A DNA stretch of 64,000 nucleotides from Rhytidiadelphus loreus (taxonomy: Eukaryota; Streptophyta; Bryopsida; Hypnales; Hylocomiaceae), in NCBI GenBank assembly GCA_947034895.1, contig OX344763.1:21111001-21175000 (forward strand). Reading direction: 5' to 3'. Every line of letters starts with the position of its first letter. The stretch's first letter is position 1. Below are positions 1-11,367 of this stretch, one piece after another. Under the pieces are notes generated by a model. That model was not told the origin of the DNA and did not search any database. It worked only from the letters and a program-made list of their open reading frames with translations. Position numbers and translations under genes: made by a program.

Positions 1-1340
1 TGCTGTGACGACGCCTTCAGTTCATAAGGCAGGGACCTTGAGCAAGACACCCCAAGGACGCCCCCGAACATTCTCGCCGAAGCTCGTGAGCTTTGTCACC
101 GGTGCCGCTGCCACTAGAAAAACTCGGAGAGCCTCTCACACTGGTTTTTGGGGTCTCACCGATGCCACTGCGAAATCTCGGAGAGCCTCTCGCACTGGGT
201 TTGGGGAGTCTCACCATGCCACCGTGAAATGTTGGAGAGCTTGTCGCACTGATTTCTGGAGGTCCTGCTGGCTCTCCTTTGCGGTCAGTCAGATCCGACT
301 GATCCCTGAGCCGAGTCGGTATGACCCCCCTCTTTTGGTTTTCTGTCAGACCGTCACCCTCTTGGACGTGCCTCATTTTGAACGTGTCTAATTTTTTGAA
401 CGTGTCTCCGCTCTTAAACGTGTCTCTGCGCTTCAGCATCGCCGCGTACTTCAGCTTCTCGGGCTCTTCGACATTTCACGCTCGCATCAGCGATTCAGCA
501 CTGCCCCAGCATCACCGTGTACTTCAATGCTCCAGCATCACCGCGTAAGACCACGCCCTTGAGGCACCCAACGAGTTCATCAGCCGGGGCCCTTGGAGGA
601 TGACACCCCAACGACGCATCCACCATCCTCGCCAAAGCCCTGAGCTTTCTCGCCGATACCACCATCAATTTCGGAGAGCCTCTCGCACTGGTTTCTTGGG
701 GGCTTGCCGATGCCCATGTGAAATGTCGGAGAGTCCTCGCATTGGGTTGTGGAGGTCTCGCAGATGCCAGCGTGAAATGTCGGAGAGCCTCTCACTTGTG
801 GTTCTGGGGGTCTCGCCGATGCCAGCGTAAAATGTCGAAGTGCCTCTCGCACTACCGGCACTGGATTTTGTTGATCTCGTCGATGCCTTCGTCAAATGTC
901 GGAGAGCCTGTCGAACCCAAATCTGGGGGTCCTGCTGGCTCTCCTCAGCGGTCAGTCGGATCCGACTGATCCTCGAGCAGAGTCGGCATGACCCCCCGAT
1001 TTGGGTTTTTCTTTTCTCCGGTCCCCCACTTCATTGTGACTCCGAACTTGATCTTGTTTTAATCGCCTGCTCCAGCTTCGCCTCTAGCTAAGCGCCCCAG
1101 CTACTGTGACCACGCCTCCGAGGCCCCCAAGCAGTTCATAGCCGGGGCCCTTGGAGGATGACAAACCAACGACGCCCCCGACCATCCTTGTCGACGCTCC
1201 TCAGCGATTAAGCCGATGCCACTGTGAATTCTCGATGAGCCTCAAGCACAGTTTTTTGGGGGTCCCTCAGACTCTTCTCCGAGGTCAGTCGGATCCGACT
1301 GATCCCTGGAAGGAGTCGGTGTGACCTCCCGAAATTGGTA
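1..1340. repeat. Degenerate GC-rich higher-order tandem repeat
   Basis: A block containing the phrase GGGCCCTTGGAGGATGACA (or a variant) recurs near 31, 589 and 1147, giving a period of about 558 bp. Inside each block a roughly 60-bp sub-repeat resembling GGAGAGCCTCTCGCACTGG followed by GTCTCGCCGATGCCA recurs, densest at 130-290 and 660-910. The open frames over this stretch on both strands are repeat-driven (Ser/Arg/Gly-rich, no recognisable domain) and are not called as genes. The third copy appears truncated near 1340. The array may continue beyond the left window edge. Confidence 0.8.
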
Positions 1341-2010
1341 CTTGATTCAAGCTTACCTCTTGAATTGGCTTTTTTGTTCCCTTGATCATGTAGGGTCGGG
1401 TCAAGATTTTCGTAAGGTGACCATGATTTTATACCAAGACTCTTTAACTTCTAGCACTGACATTGTCCCTTTTGTCCCGCAATCATACCAGAGTAAGTTT
1501 TTCGAGAGGGATGGGCTTGTTTAGAAGGCAATCGGCGGCATCTTCCAAAAGGAAATGACATTTGGGAAATCAGGATTCTAATTTTCTACTTGTTGGAGTT
1601 ACCTTTTCCTTGGGGTCGGGTTGACTTCATCTAGGGAAGAGTCAGATCCGACTGATCCCGGGTCATAGATAGCACGACCCCCCGAAAATGGTACATTAAC
1701 CTATTTCTTTGTTGAAAAACGCCCTTAGACCATTTAGTCATATAATTTGTGCATTTTGGTAGGCTTTCTTGACATATATTGACTCTAATGAAGGTATTTT
1801 AGAAATCACTTGAGAATAATAGAGTAACCATTCACAAGTGGGCCCACACTTCTTGTATCCTCTCTTTATTCCAAATTGAATTTGTGATATTTATTTCAAG
1901 TTTCAATATAGTAGTGTACCTATTTTGGGGGGTCAAGCTAACTCCTCCTAGGGTTAAGTCGGATCCGACTGATCCCTTGGTGGAGTCAAGGGGACCCCCC
2001 CCAAATGGTA
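285..2010. repeat. Five-fold dispersed palindrome TCAGTCGGATCCGACTGA
   Basis: An 18-bp palindrome (TCAGTCGGATCCGACTGA or a one- or two-base variant) occurs at 285-302, 952-969, 1285-1302, about 1638-1655 and about 1955-1972. Each copy is followed by a conserved tail of the type GAGTCGGTGTGACCCCCCGAAATTGGTA. Spacings are about 667, 333, 353 and 317 bp, so the last four copies form a loose ~330-bp tandem series that continues into AT-rich DNA past the GC-rich part. The stretch 1341-2160 holds nothing else I recognise. Confidence 0.75.
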
Positions 2011-2253
2011 CCTAAATTTTTTTATCATTCATTCTGTATTTGGAGGGTAAAGTCATTTGTGCATAAGAGTTAAGGTCCTCAAGGTCATTGTGAATTTTGT
2101 TTCAACCATAGATGATTATACATTGTGTAGGAATCCCATGGCTTGTGTACAACTTCATAATTGACGGCTGATTTGAAGAGATGTCATCCTTACACGCAGG
2201 TTGGAGTTGGTCAGCGTGAATCTAGACCAAATAGTCAGCCTATCAGTGCCCCT

Positions 2254-2679
2254 ATGTCTCAAGTGCCTGGCCCCTCTCAGCCTTTCACTCCCGCAAATAC
2301 CACAATGGAGGTCTCTAGTGATTCAAAAGAGGAAGAGCCTGGAAATGAAGACCTGGTAAGCTTTGATGATATTATAGATGCTGCTGATCGTGCTGTAGAT
2401 GCTCTTGAGCATTTTGAGCATAGTCGTGTTAGTGACCTTGAAGGGCATTCCCATTCTATTCCTCGGCTTAGAAAATGGCGACGCCAACATAGGACACCTG
2501 TGTTCTCCCCAGAGAGTTCGGAGACTGAATATAGCTCGGATAGTGAGATCTCTTCTTCGATTGATGGTCCACTATTTCTTGACACTTGTCAGTGTACTTG
2601 TAGCACTAGTCAGGGCACACGTGAGGTTGTGCTCATTTTCTTGAGTTCAGATGAAGATGACGATGTAGACATCGATTGA
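2254..2679 (+). CDS. Acidic Ser-rich hypothetical protein or terminal exon
   Basis: The frame runs from an ATG at 2254 to a TGA at 2677-2679 (141 codons) and is open further upstream to a possible acceptor near 2201 (TTACACGCAG). The product is rich in Ser, Asp and Glu and ends in an acidic tail (SSDEDDDVDID). No domain is recognised. A canonical donor, CTG|GTAAGC at about 2355, lies in frame (phase 0), so the beginning could be a 5' exon spliced to copy A at 2922. Alternatively the whole frame is the last exon of a gene whose upstream part is lost or unrecognised. It is similar in composition, not in recognisable sequence, to the acidic C-terminal tail of copy A. Confidence 0.4.
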   Translation: MSQVPGPSQPFTPANTTMEVSSDSKEEEPGNEDLVSFDDIIDAADRAVDALEHFEHSRVSDLEGHSHSIPRLRKWRRQHRTPVFSPESSETEYSSDSEISSSIDGPLFLDTCQCTCSTSQGTREVVLIFLSSDEDDDVDID

Positions 2680-2921
2680 TTCCATTTGATTGGAATTATC
2701 TTTTAATCATCATCATGTAGACCCTAACATGTCTATTGTACCTTTGACTATGAATTTTTGTTTATAATCATAAATATTTTATGCCTATTATGTTGCTTCA
2801 TTTTCACTCTCATATTATAGTTTTTTGTTTTATTTAAAAGCATTTTTTTATTAATTTTGGATTTGATTCACATTCTGTAATTTGTTCAATCTTGATGAAT
2901 CTTTTGTTTTCCCTTTTCAGA

Positions 2922-5900
2922 TGGATGTGTCCCCGGTCAATTTATCACAAGTGGAGCAAATTATAGAAACTCCAGGAACAGATGACACCGAGCAACCGGA
3001 GATTGGAGATGAACGTGATGGTGAAGAAGACTTTGTGGAAGACGAAGAGAAGGAGTTGTTGGAGGATGAGCTCCGAAGACTCCAGAAGGTAGACTCAGTG
3101 GCTACAATCGCATCCCTCAGAATGAAGCCAGAGAATTTGTTTCGGCTACAAATTCCACTTTGCAGACTTGTGCCGATGCCCATGGTGCGGCCAACCCTCT
3201 CTTGCGACCTTATCAAGCTTGAGTAGGAATTCGTCAATGGATACCGAGATGGAGCAACAGTATTCTATGTGACGACTACAAATGAGGCTGGAGAAAGCGC
3301 GGAGTTCACAAAGGAGGAAATGGATGCGTGGGGGCCGCTGTGGAAGGAAAAGAATGACATCTTCAACAAGTATGTCGAGTCTATGGCTATGCTCAGCTTC
3401 TTGAAGAACTTGAAGTTCTTCGTCTATGATGGGAATCACCGACGCTTGGCATGGATGAACCCTATTGCCAGACTTCATTCCACCTCACGAGATTGCCAGA
3501 TTGGCATTGTAGCGTTGACTCCATCGTATTGGACACGAAGGGGAAGATTGAATTGGTCATGCATGTTATGCATGACATAAACAAGTGAGTGCTGCATTTC
3601 ATTTTTTTCCTTCGTCTTTGTAGTCTTCGTTTGTTTTGTATGACTTCTAAATGTATTGTTGAAATATGACTTAGTGTCCTTTTATGAAATGCAGATCAAC
3701 AGAAGACTCCCATGTGAAGACTAATCTGGTACACACATTGTATCGCGTTCAGAAGTATGGTCTTCTCCCTATGGAAAGGTTTAATGAGATGCTTAGACCA
3801 TCAGAGGTCAAACGCTGTGGAGCTTTGAAAGTGAAGAAAACATGGTACTCCATGCCGGTGGAGGTCTTCACGTCATTTGTTTTCCGGGTGAGAACAACTT
3901 TGTACTCTTTTGCCTTTATCAATTATTCTTCTATATTTTGCGTATTCGTTACCAACTTTGTTTTGTAATTCATGAAACGTTTGATTGTGGCAGCAAGAGA
4001 TCGCACAGGCAGCAGATGCTGCAGTGAGAAGGTACAATGAGGTCACTCCATTTGAAGAGAAGAGTCATGAAGGTGTCGCGAATGCCATGAGAGTTGGAGC
4101 CAAAGAAAAGAATACAAAGTTGTATGTGAAAATGATCAAGTTGGTAACCGTGGCCAATCCCGCTCACGGACCTGAGTTCCTAGCTGAAGTAAGTGATGTG
4201 TTTTGAAATTGACTTGAAGGTACTATTGTATGTTGAAGTCTTAATTCTTACTACAAGTGAAAATTTCATCTTCTACAGGTAGAAAAGCATTGGAGCACTA
4301 ATGAGGTTCCAGAGATGACTCTGGAAAAACTCCAACTGGTGGCCACTTGCAACACAACTCCGTTTCACAAGATCAAGTTCCTCAAGTGGTGGAACTCTTC
4401 ATTGCCATCACGTGATGCTAGGAGGTTTCCACCACGGCCTGTATCTGAGACGTTGCTCGGGCCTTTCTTGAACAGATGTGTATGGTACGCTGGGGTAAGT
4501 GCTCCTTTGTGTGGTGTTCTTCATCCTTCCATGTAGTAATTTTTGTTATTCAATTCATTACTGTTAAATAATCAAAATTCTTGAACTAGGCTTCTAATCT
4601 TTATTATTCTAATTGCCCTTTTGTTTCCACAGATCGAAGATGCAGCTGTGGAGTACTTTGAAGACGTGGTCAGACAAGACAATATGATCATCAACATGAA
4701 AGTTCCTCAGCAGCCTGAGTTCCTGGCAGATTACATAGAAGGATGGAGAAGGAAGATCTGGGATCAAGGATTCTTGGCGGTTCTTAGAGGAGCCAACTAT
4801 TTCAAGAAAAGTGACTCTTTCATGAATTTTGATGGATCCAAACAAGCGGTTCGAAGAGTTCTTTTCCGGTAGGTTTTTTGTACTTGTTTCATGCCAGTTA
4901 CATGCAAATTAAGTAGATTTGATCACTTGTCCTTTAGTAGGAGGATTTGGTGGCTTCAATTTCCTTACTGAATTCGAGTTACATATTGCTTTTTCTAATG
5001 CCTCTACCTCTAATATGGTAATGGAAGAAGCCTTGTACCTTGCTTCTCCAATATAAATATGTTCTAAAATATGTGTGCCTGTTTCTTGCTGCAGTTACTT
5101 CAAGCATGAACTTGAGGCAAAAGGAGCCATTGGACGGACAGATCTTCCTCCATTCCTTTTTAGTTGGCTGGACCGTAGTTCTGCGGACTGCATGTACAAT
5201 CCAAACCAGCTCCGCACCTACACAACTGCTCATCCTAGTGGTGGAGGGTGGTACATTGACTGCCTTGTGTCTTACACTCATCCATCAGAAGTACAATTCC
5301 GTAACTCTTTGGAGGGCATTGGTGCTATTGACATGGAGGTGGATGAGTTCGCAGGCCTCACCGATAGACAAAGAAACAGGGCCATTGCAAAGAGGGAAGC
5401 CAACGACAGGAAAAAAGCAGCTCGGCTCCAAGTCCTTCTGGAAACAAAGAATAAGAAGGAAGCAGAACAATTGGTCAAGTTGGCAGAGAAGGAGAAGGAG
5501 AAAGAAGAAAAGCTCCTAGCCAAAGGCAAGAAGAAGGACGACAGTGGAGCCATCGTTCCAGCATCATCGACAGTGGACCAACCCTCTCATACGGAAGGTG
5601 GAGCTCAAAGTGGGGTGAAGAGGAAGGCACTTACGCAGCTGACAAAGGACGTCATCACTCAAGGGACACAAGTCATCGTTCTTGGCGATGATGAGTTGGA
5701 CAAGAGTGAAGACTTAATCATGAATATCTCAATTGAAGACCTTGTCGAAGACATGGAGACTGAGACGCCAACTTGGTATAGAGAGGTCATGGACTTCTGG
5801 AAGAAGGTAATTTGCTCGGACTTCCAAATTTCAATGTCGTACATGAATTTCAAAACATGAACATTGTGTGCAAGGTTCATTGATTGGATTTATTCTTGTG

Positions 5901-7278
5901 AGTTTGCAGTTGTCAGCGGGGAAGCCTCGCATGTTTTACGGAGTGCCAAATGCTAGGCCTGGAGTGGACCTAATCTTTTTTGATTGCCCGGAGAACTTGC
6001 CTGTACCGGGACTATCCTCTCCCCCAACAAAGGTGCCGACTTGGAATGCTGACTTGGAGAATGAGGCTCTACAAGTGGCATTTCAATTCGCTTTCAAGCA
6101 TCTACAAGACCATGGATGCATGATTGTATTTTACTCATGGAGTGCTGATGTTAGGGGCGATATTGCAGGATTGTGTGAAACTTATCGCATGGTGAAAAAG
6201 AAGGAGTGGTGGGGCATGAATCGCCTCCACTTGACTTCAGCACTGGACACTAGTTCTACGATAAATTCAATCAATAAGGCTCTTGAAGTTGTAAATGTCT
6301 TTTTCTAATGGTTATGTTACATTTGTTTCTCATGTATATTTTGTTTCCATGAGTGCAGACTCAGAGGTTTGGAATCACCCTCCTCGTCAAGGACTTTGGC
6401 GACAAAGGGAAGTCCAACTTCACTTTCAAACGCACATCGCTTATGAAGAGTGCTGGTGTGGACATCGGTCGAGATGACATGTTGATGAACTACACCAAGG
6501 AGGATGACATGGCAATGAATGATGGAAAACCATGGCAGGGGGCACGTGAAAAGGATCCTCGATTGTTTCAACTCCTCATCGAAGCTACAACCGGTGAAGG
6601 AGATTTGGTTCTTGATTGCACCGCATCAACAGGTGATTTTTAAATTCAATTATTGTCCATTCTGCACGTTTTTGTGAAAATCATCAATTTCACTAATATT
6701 TTATATTCCCTTCACTTCAGGTGCATCAGTTACCGCTTGCCGTGGAATTGGCCGCCACATTGTGGCTTTGGAGGAGAACATTGACATTTTTTATGCTCTC
6801 CTCAAACCCATGAAGAAGCCTACTCCAACTTCGATGAAGGCCCCATCTAAACCACCAACACTTAAAGTACATGATTCGGATGAAATGATGGTGGTGCCTC
6901 GGAAATTTGCTCGGAGGGGAAAATTCAGTAAGTAAGTTTGCATTTTCTTTTAGCATTTTCTTTTATCGATATCTTTGTGTTTTACAAATCTAACATTCTA
7001 TCATATCCAATTGCAGCCATCGAGGATTGACGTCGTCAAGTATGATGCTGAACAATCAGAGTCTTTTCTACAGTCCGGAAAAGACTTTTGATCTTCCACC
7101 CTATGCAGAGCACATGGCATCAGCCTTTGCGGATTTTGGTTGTCATAAACCAAAACGCCGTAAAGATACATATGCTCTCAATGTGTTACAATTCATAGAT
7201 GGATCAGCATCTGAGGGTAGAGAGACTTCAGAATCCTCTACTCATGAAGATTCAGCGACTGAGTCTACTGCAACTTAG
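2922..7278 (+). pseudogene. ParB-like / amino-methyltransferase fusion gene, copy A (disrupted)
   Basis: Ten exons are inferred: 2922-3584, 3695-3887, 3994-4188, 4279-4494, 4633-4868, 5095-5806, 5910-6290, 6359-6632, 6721-6931, 7017-7278. All introns are GT/AG, and phases agree from exon 2 to the TAG at 7276-7278. In order the product has an acidic leader, a ParB-like region (PMPMVRPTLS, then VYDGNHRRLAWMN), an unknown middle, a basic coiled coil (aa ~520-580) with a KRKA patch, and a methyltransferase-like C-terminus (LIFFDCPEN, WWGMNRLHLTS, DCTASTGAS, LEENIDIF), then a Ser-rich tail. Two lesions are visible in exon 1. A TAG at 3224-3226 stands where copy B has a Gln codon. A frameshift lies at about 3485-3510, after which homology to copy B resumes in another frame; exon 1 is 663 nt where phase requires 2 mod 3. 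Motif I reads AST where copy B has AGT. It is probably a pseudogene, although the later exons are clean. An upstream 5' exon is possible but unproven. Confidence 0.8.
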
Positions 7279-7560
7279 ATTGATGAGATAGATATATCTC
7301 ATATGTTGAACTACTATGTATGGATTTCCATTATGATTGGATCTTTGTGTTTTATGGCTACATATGGAGCTTCATTTACTTTCTTCTACACTTTTTAATG
7401 ACGTCATTCCATTCAAAATGGACCACTCTTACTTATTGAAATGAAGTCACTTATAAAAAAGAAGTAAATTTGAAAAAATGAGCTCTTCTTTTTAGATTAT
7501 CAAAATTCCATAAATCCACGGTAATAGGCTCCTCACACTTTCCTCTCCAACAAAAAAGGG
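7279..7560. other. 3' flank of copy A
   Basis: AT-rich sequence after the copy A stop codon, presumably its 3' UTR and flank. I see no clear polyadenylation signal that I would commit to, and no gene. Confidence 0.4.
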
Positions 7561-7602
7561 AGGCTCACAGGCTCACAGGCTCATGCTCACAGGCTCACAT
7601 GC
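7560..7602. repeat. AGGCTCAC short tandem repeat
   Basis: An 8-mer of the type AGGCTCAC is repeated about five times with one imperfect unit (GCTCATGCTCAC). It lies close to where the decayed CACTA element should have its lost left end, so it may mark or postdate that boundary. This last point is inference. Confidence 0.7.
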
Positions 7603-7681
7603 TAGCAACCCTGCCTCGACGTCTTCCCTTGGACGCCATATTTGGTCTGCCTCTCTTGCTATTGGTTGTAGTGCCATAAAG

Positions 7682-10600
7682 TCACACTACAAACATCTTT
7701 GGCATGATGGCGGCAGCGCATTGCGTTGTACGTCTACCCCTAACATCTATGTAGCACACCACCTTCCACCTAGGACAGTGTGGATCATTCAAGAAGAAAA
7801 ATTGTTGGCAACGTAGAGGAAAAGCAAATGAATCAACATGAACCCACCCATCCATGTGATTGAAATTTGCAATGTTGAAGCCATATCGATCTCTCTCTAT
7901 GCTTGGTTGTTGTACGTCACGTGTCCCCCTTACCCAATCACATAAGAACACTATGACACAATGGTTTCTATAATCTAGAATTAGTATTTCCTCAATGTAT
8001 CACACATACTCCTGCGTGGCTTCCAAAGGCCTCCTGTTGTGAAGGCCCCATTGAAGTTGATGGGAAAAACTCACTACCATAGTTGAGTCTCGTGTGACCA
8101 AGCTTCTCTAAGAATTGCAGATGCAAAAATGCTTTCCGGGACAATACATTTGACGGTGTAATGTTGCATCTTGTTGTGGAGTTTGCATGTACTAGACAAC
8201 ATTTTGTTTGACGTGACATCCAAAACATTCAACTTATTTCAGAGTAGACGTCAACCACTCCATGAAAGGTGAAAAGTCACTTAGTTTTGTTGGATACCAG
8301 ACACGTTTTTTTGGATGCAATGCCTAAATTGCTGACAAAAAGACTCCCACTACTTCCACCTTTGGGTCCTCGCTTTGATGTACTCCTCATGCAATGAAAA
8401 TAAAAAGTTCCGATCATTTACATAACATCCTTCAAGAATGGTGCATAGTATTTTCATTGGTAGTGTGTTCAAGAAAAAATGCAAAAATATGCATGTAAGT
8501 TTGTGACTTCTGGAAGTAGACATTGAAGACAGTTTCATGTTACTCACTATCTCCAAGTTTCCAAGCATGGTGCGCTGATGATGATTGACAAATGCATATG
8601 CATGCTCGCGCACTTCATCTAACATTCACTATGGTTGAGGCGCCTTGGAATGGATCACATCATCGTTTATGATGGTGTCTTCTTCAGCATCTTACACTCA
8701 TTCAACGGTTCTTTCATAATCTTTCATGTACTCTATGCAAAAGCCAAGTGTGTCTTCATTTCTATATCCCTTAGCTATGCTACCTTTTGGGTGTGTGTAG
8801 GTACAAACATAGTCCTTTCATGTCTTCATATATCGACAATGCAGTGGATCACAAACAAATAACTACTTTACGAGATACACCAGCAAATGTGTCATAATGT
8901 TCAAGAAAGTCATGCCTAGTAAACTCCTTCTTTTGTAGACAAGTCACCATGATTACATTTTGCATGACAGTGTCCTTCTCTGTCTCCTTCACTTCCTTGT
9001 CACAAAGTCTTTGGAACACTCTTCTGATTTTTATGATAGTGAACTGCACATTGTCATCCAAAATGTTTCGAACCACTACTAGTAGAATCTACAACAAAAT
9101 AGATGCAAGAGCATTAGTTACCTCTTGATGTTCACATAGACATTCCCAAATGCACCTAGACATTGACAAAGATATCTATCATTGCGCTAATGGCATTGGC
9201 TGCCTTCGAAGGTCTTCCGTAGGACACTCTTGTATATGTCAAATCTTGGCATATGATTGCACTGCCGTCAAAGAAGATGGTACTATCAAGTGTAGGCCAA
9301 TGCAATGTCATCACTGATGTCCTTGACAACACATCCGTCTCTATGAGCACTTTCACAGCAAACTATGTATGGTATGCTTAGAAATCAATTAAATTTTGTG
9401 CTTTGAAGAAGGGCGTGTGGTACTTGTAGTTGTAGGCAGACACTACATTCCTTTTACAAAAAATGACAAAGGCGATGGAGGCACACAAACATCGGAAGCA
9501 CCACCTTCGCCATGGACCTGTACATTCTCTCAATTGTGGAATTTGCATGACCTAGTATTATTGGAAATAAATTAAACACTTCTAAAGCAATTGATTTTGG
9601 TGTGTCTTATTTGTTGCATGAGTACGCGGTAGTCATGTGTTTTCATGTTTTGTAGTTTGCCATCCCTATCGCATTTGTGAATTGCACTGACATAGTTTGT
9701 GAGGGTGCGTAATTGCGTATGTTGCACACTATGGCTATAAACTCAGCTTGCTCCTGCGTAGTTAGAATGTAAGGTGCATGTGGCATGTAGAAATCATCAT
9801 TGCGTTGCCTTGGCGCCTACAACCTGATTTCCTCACAAATTCCTAGATCCTCGGCATTCACACGATTGCTTAGCTATCATTCATTGAAAGCAACATCTTC
9901 AAAATATTTTTGCATAAATTTTTCTCACAGTGCATTACATCCAACATGTGTTGTTCTAGGAGATCTTGCAGAAGGAAAGGTAAAACATGTCAGAAGTAGA
10001 AAAATCCATGTGCATGCCTTACCTTATTAGATGTTGTATTGAACAAAAGAATGCCTACAAAGACATCGGCTACAGATGTCATGTCTAACATCAACGTCAG
10101 CATCGACAAACAAACATTAGCACCGATGTCAGCATCGCCTCCTTTCATCCTCTATCATGATTGCGTTTTTAATATCCTATATCGCTTGTCATTCTTCCCA
10201 CCACCTTTCTTGTATAAATATCTCGTCTTCTTTTTCCCTCCGTATAATCACAATAAGGTGCATTTAAAGCTTTTATTTTGATCTAACTATCAAATGTTGT
10301 GTATTATGTATGGTAAACTATTTTTGTATATATGATGTATGTATATAATTTATATTATGTATGATGTATGTATGTATTTTATATTATGTATCATGTATGT
10401 ATATATTTTATACTATGTATGCTGTATTATGTATGTATTTTATATTATATATAGTGTATATAATATGGTACCGGTTTAGTATATTATGTATGAAATTTTA
10501 TACAATATTTATATAGAGGGCATCATGATATGGACATGTACATTATGTAAGACATATGATTGTTTTTCTAAACATCATGCTAGATAGTAAACTACTTTGC

Positions 10601-11367
10601 TTAATACATGAATGTCAAATCTGATATCATTTTGTACATCGGCTATATTGTTTCGGACATTCTGTGCTTTCTCTGATGTTGACGAAACAGTGCAAGAAAT
10701 GCTCATAGTGACATTGTTGTGTCTAGTTTACTTTGTAGGGATGCAGGCAGAAACGTCCAAAGCCAGTTGCAGGTGTTCTGTACAATGCACACTATTGCTT
10801 TCAGAGCTACACCCCATGTCACAAACAACATCCACAAAGACGACACAAAAGTCATGGACATGTCGCATTCGTTACAATGAAAACCAAAGTAGATGTCTCT
10901 AGAACAACATGTAGAATGACAACATGACATCGTTGCGGATATAGAATGTCTACTGAGATGTCTTCACAAACATCCTAGAAGATGACATGATGTCTGTGTG
11001 GTCATCATTTATGACAAAGTAGCATTCCTTCTAAACCTGTTTTCAGGCCCCCCAAAAGTGCCACGTCACACCCAAAAAATAAGCCACGTCAACATGACAC
11101 GTTATTCACGGATAATGGATGAAAAAAATCTGACTTAGCTTCCCGCGCTCATATAGCATGATAGATGGCACAATTTCAGAACCCTATTGACCAATGTTTT
11201 TTTACATCAGGCCCTGGACATGTGATGTTTGGGCAGATTTTTGATGTTTTTGCCATGTCTTAATGAACGCAAAAATTTGGATGTCTGTTTGGATGTGGAT
11301 GGACATCACTCCAGACATGAGCATGCAGAATTTGCGTGTCAAAAAAAACATGGGTTTCTTATAGCCG
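7682..11367 (-). mobile_element. Decayed CACTA (En/Spm) element, left copy
   Basis: The stretch from about 8700 to 11360 is homologous, in inverted orientation, to the CACTA element at 23025-26982, including the sub-terminal GACATC/GATGTC-rich DNA and the AT microsatellite. The right terminus (about 11351-11367, CATGGGTTTCTTATAG) matches the other element's TIR but lacks the last bases of TAGTG. On the minus strand, decayed tnp2 transposase is readable: RRVFQRLCDKEV and KKEFTRHDFLEHYDTFAG (about 8890-9080), HPKGSIAKGYRNEDTLGF (about 8740-8800), and the C-terminal-like RDRYGFNIANFNHMDGW with CQQFFFLNDPHCPRWKVV (about 7700-7930). These blocks correspond to conserved parts of CACTA tnp2 proteins. 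No intact frame remains. The left terminus could not be located, so the left boundary is only the end of the recognisable coding remnant. Confidence 0.75.
10300..10470. repeat. AT-rich TATGTATG-type microsatellite in left CACTA copy
   Basis: Imperfect tandem TATGTATG/TTATATTATG units. The reverse-complement counterpart (CATACATACATAATATAAAA units) lies at about 23930-24130 in the right CACTA copy, so the array predates the split of the two insertions. Confidence 0.8.

Noticed and set aside
5..1091. Overlapping open frames on both strands in the left-edge repeat
   Set aside because: They follow the tandem repeat, are Arg/Ser/Gly-rich in every frame and show no domain or splice logic.
7682..11367. 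CRISPR or host-gene interpretation of the repetitive GACATC/GATGTC-rich DNA
   Set aside because: The motifs are irregularly spaced, sit inside CACTA termini and match transposase-binding sub-terminal repeats.
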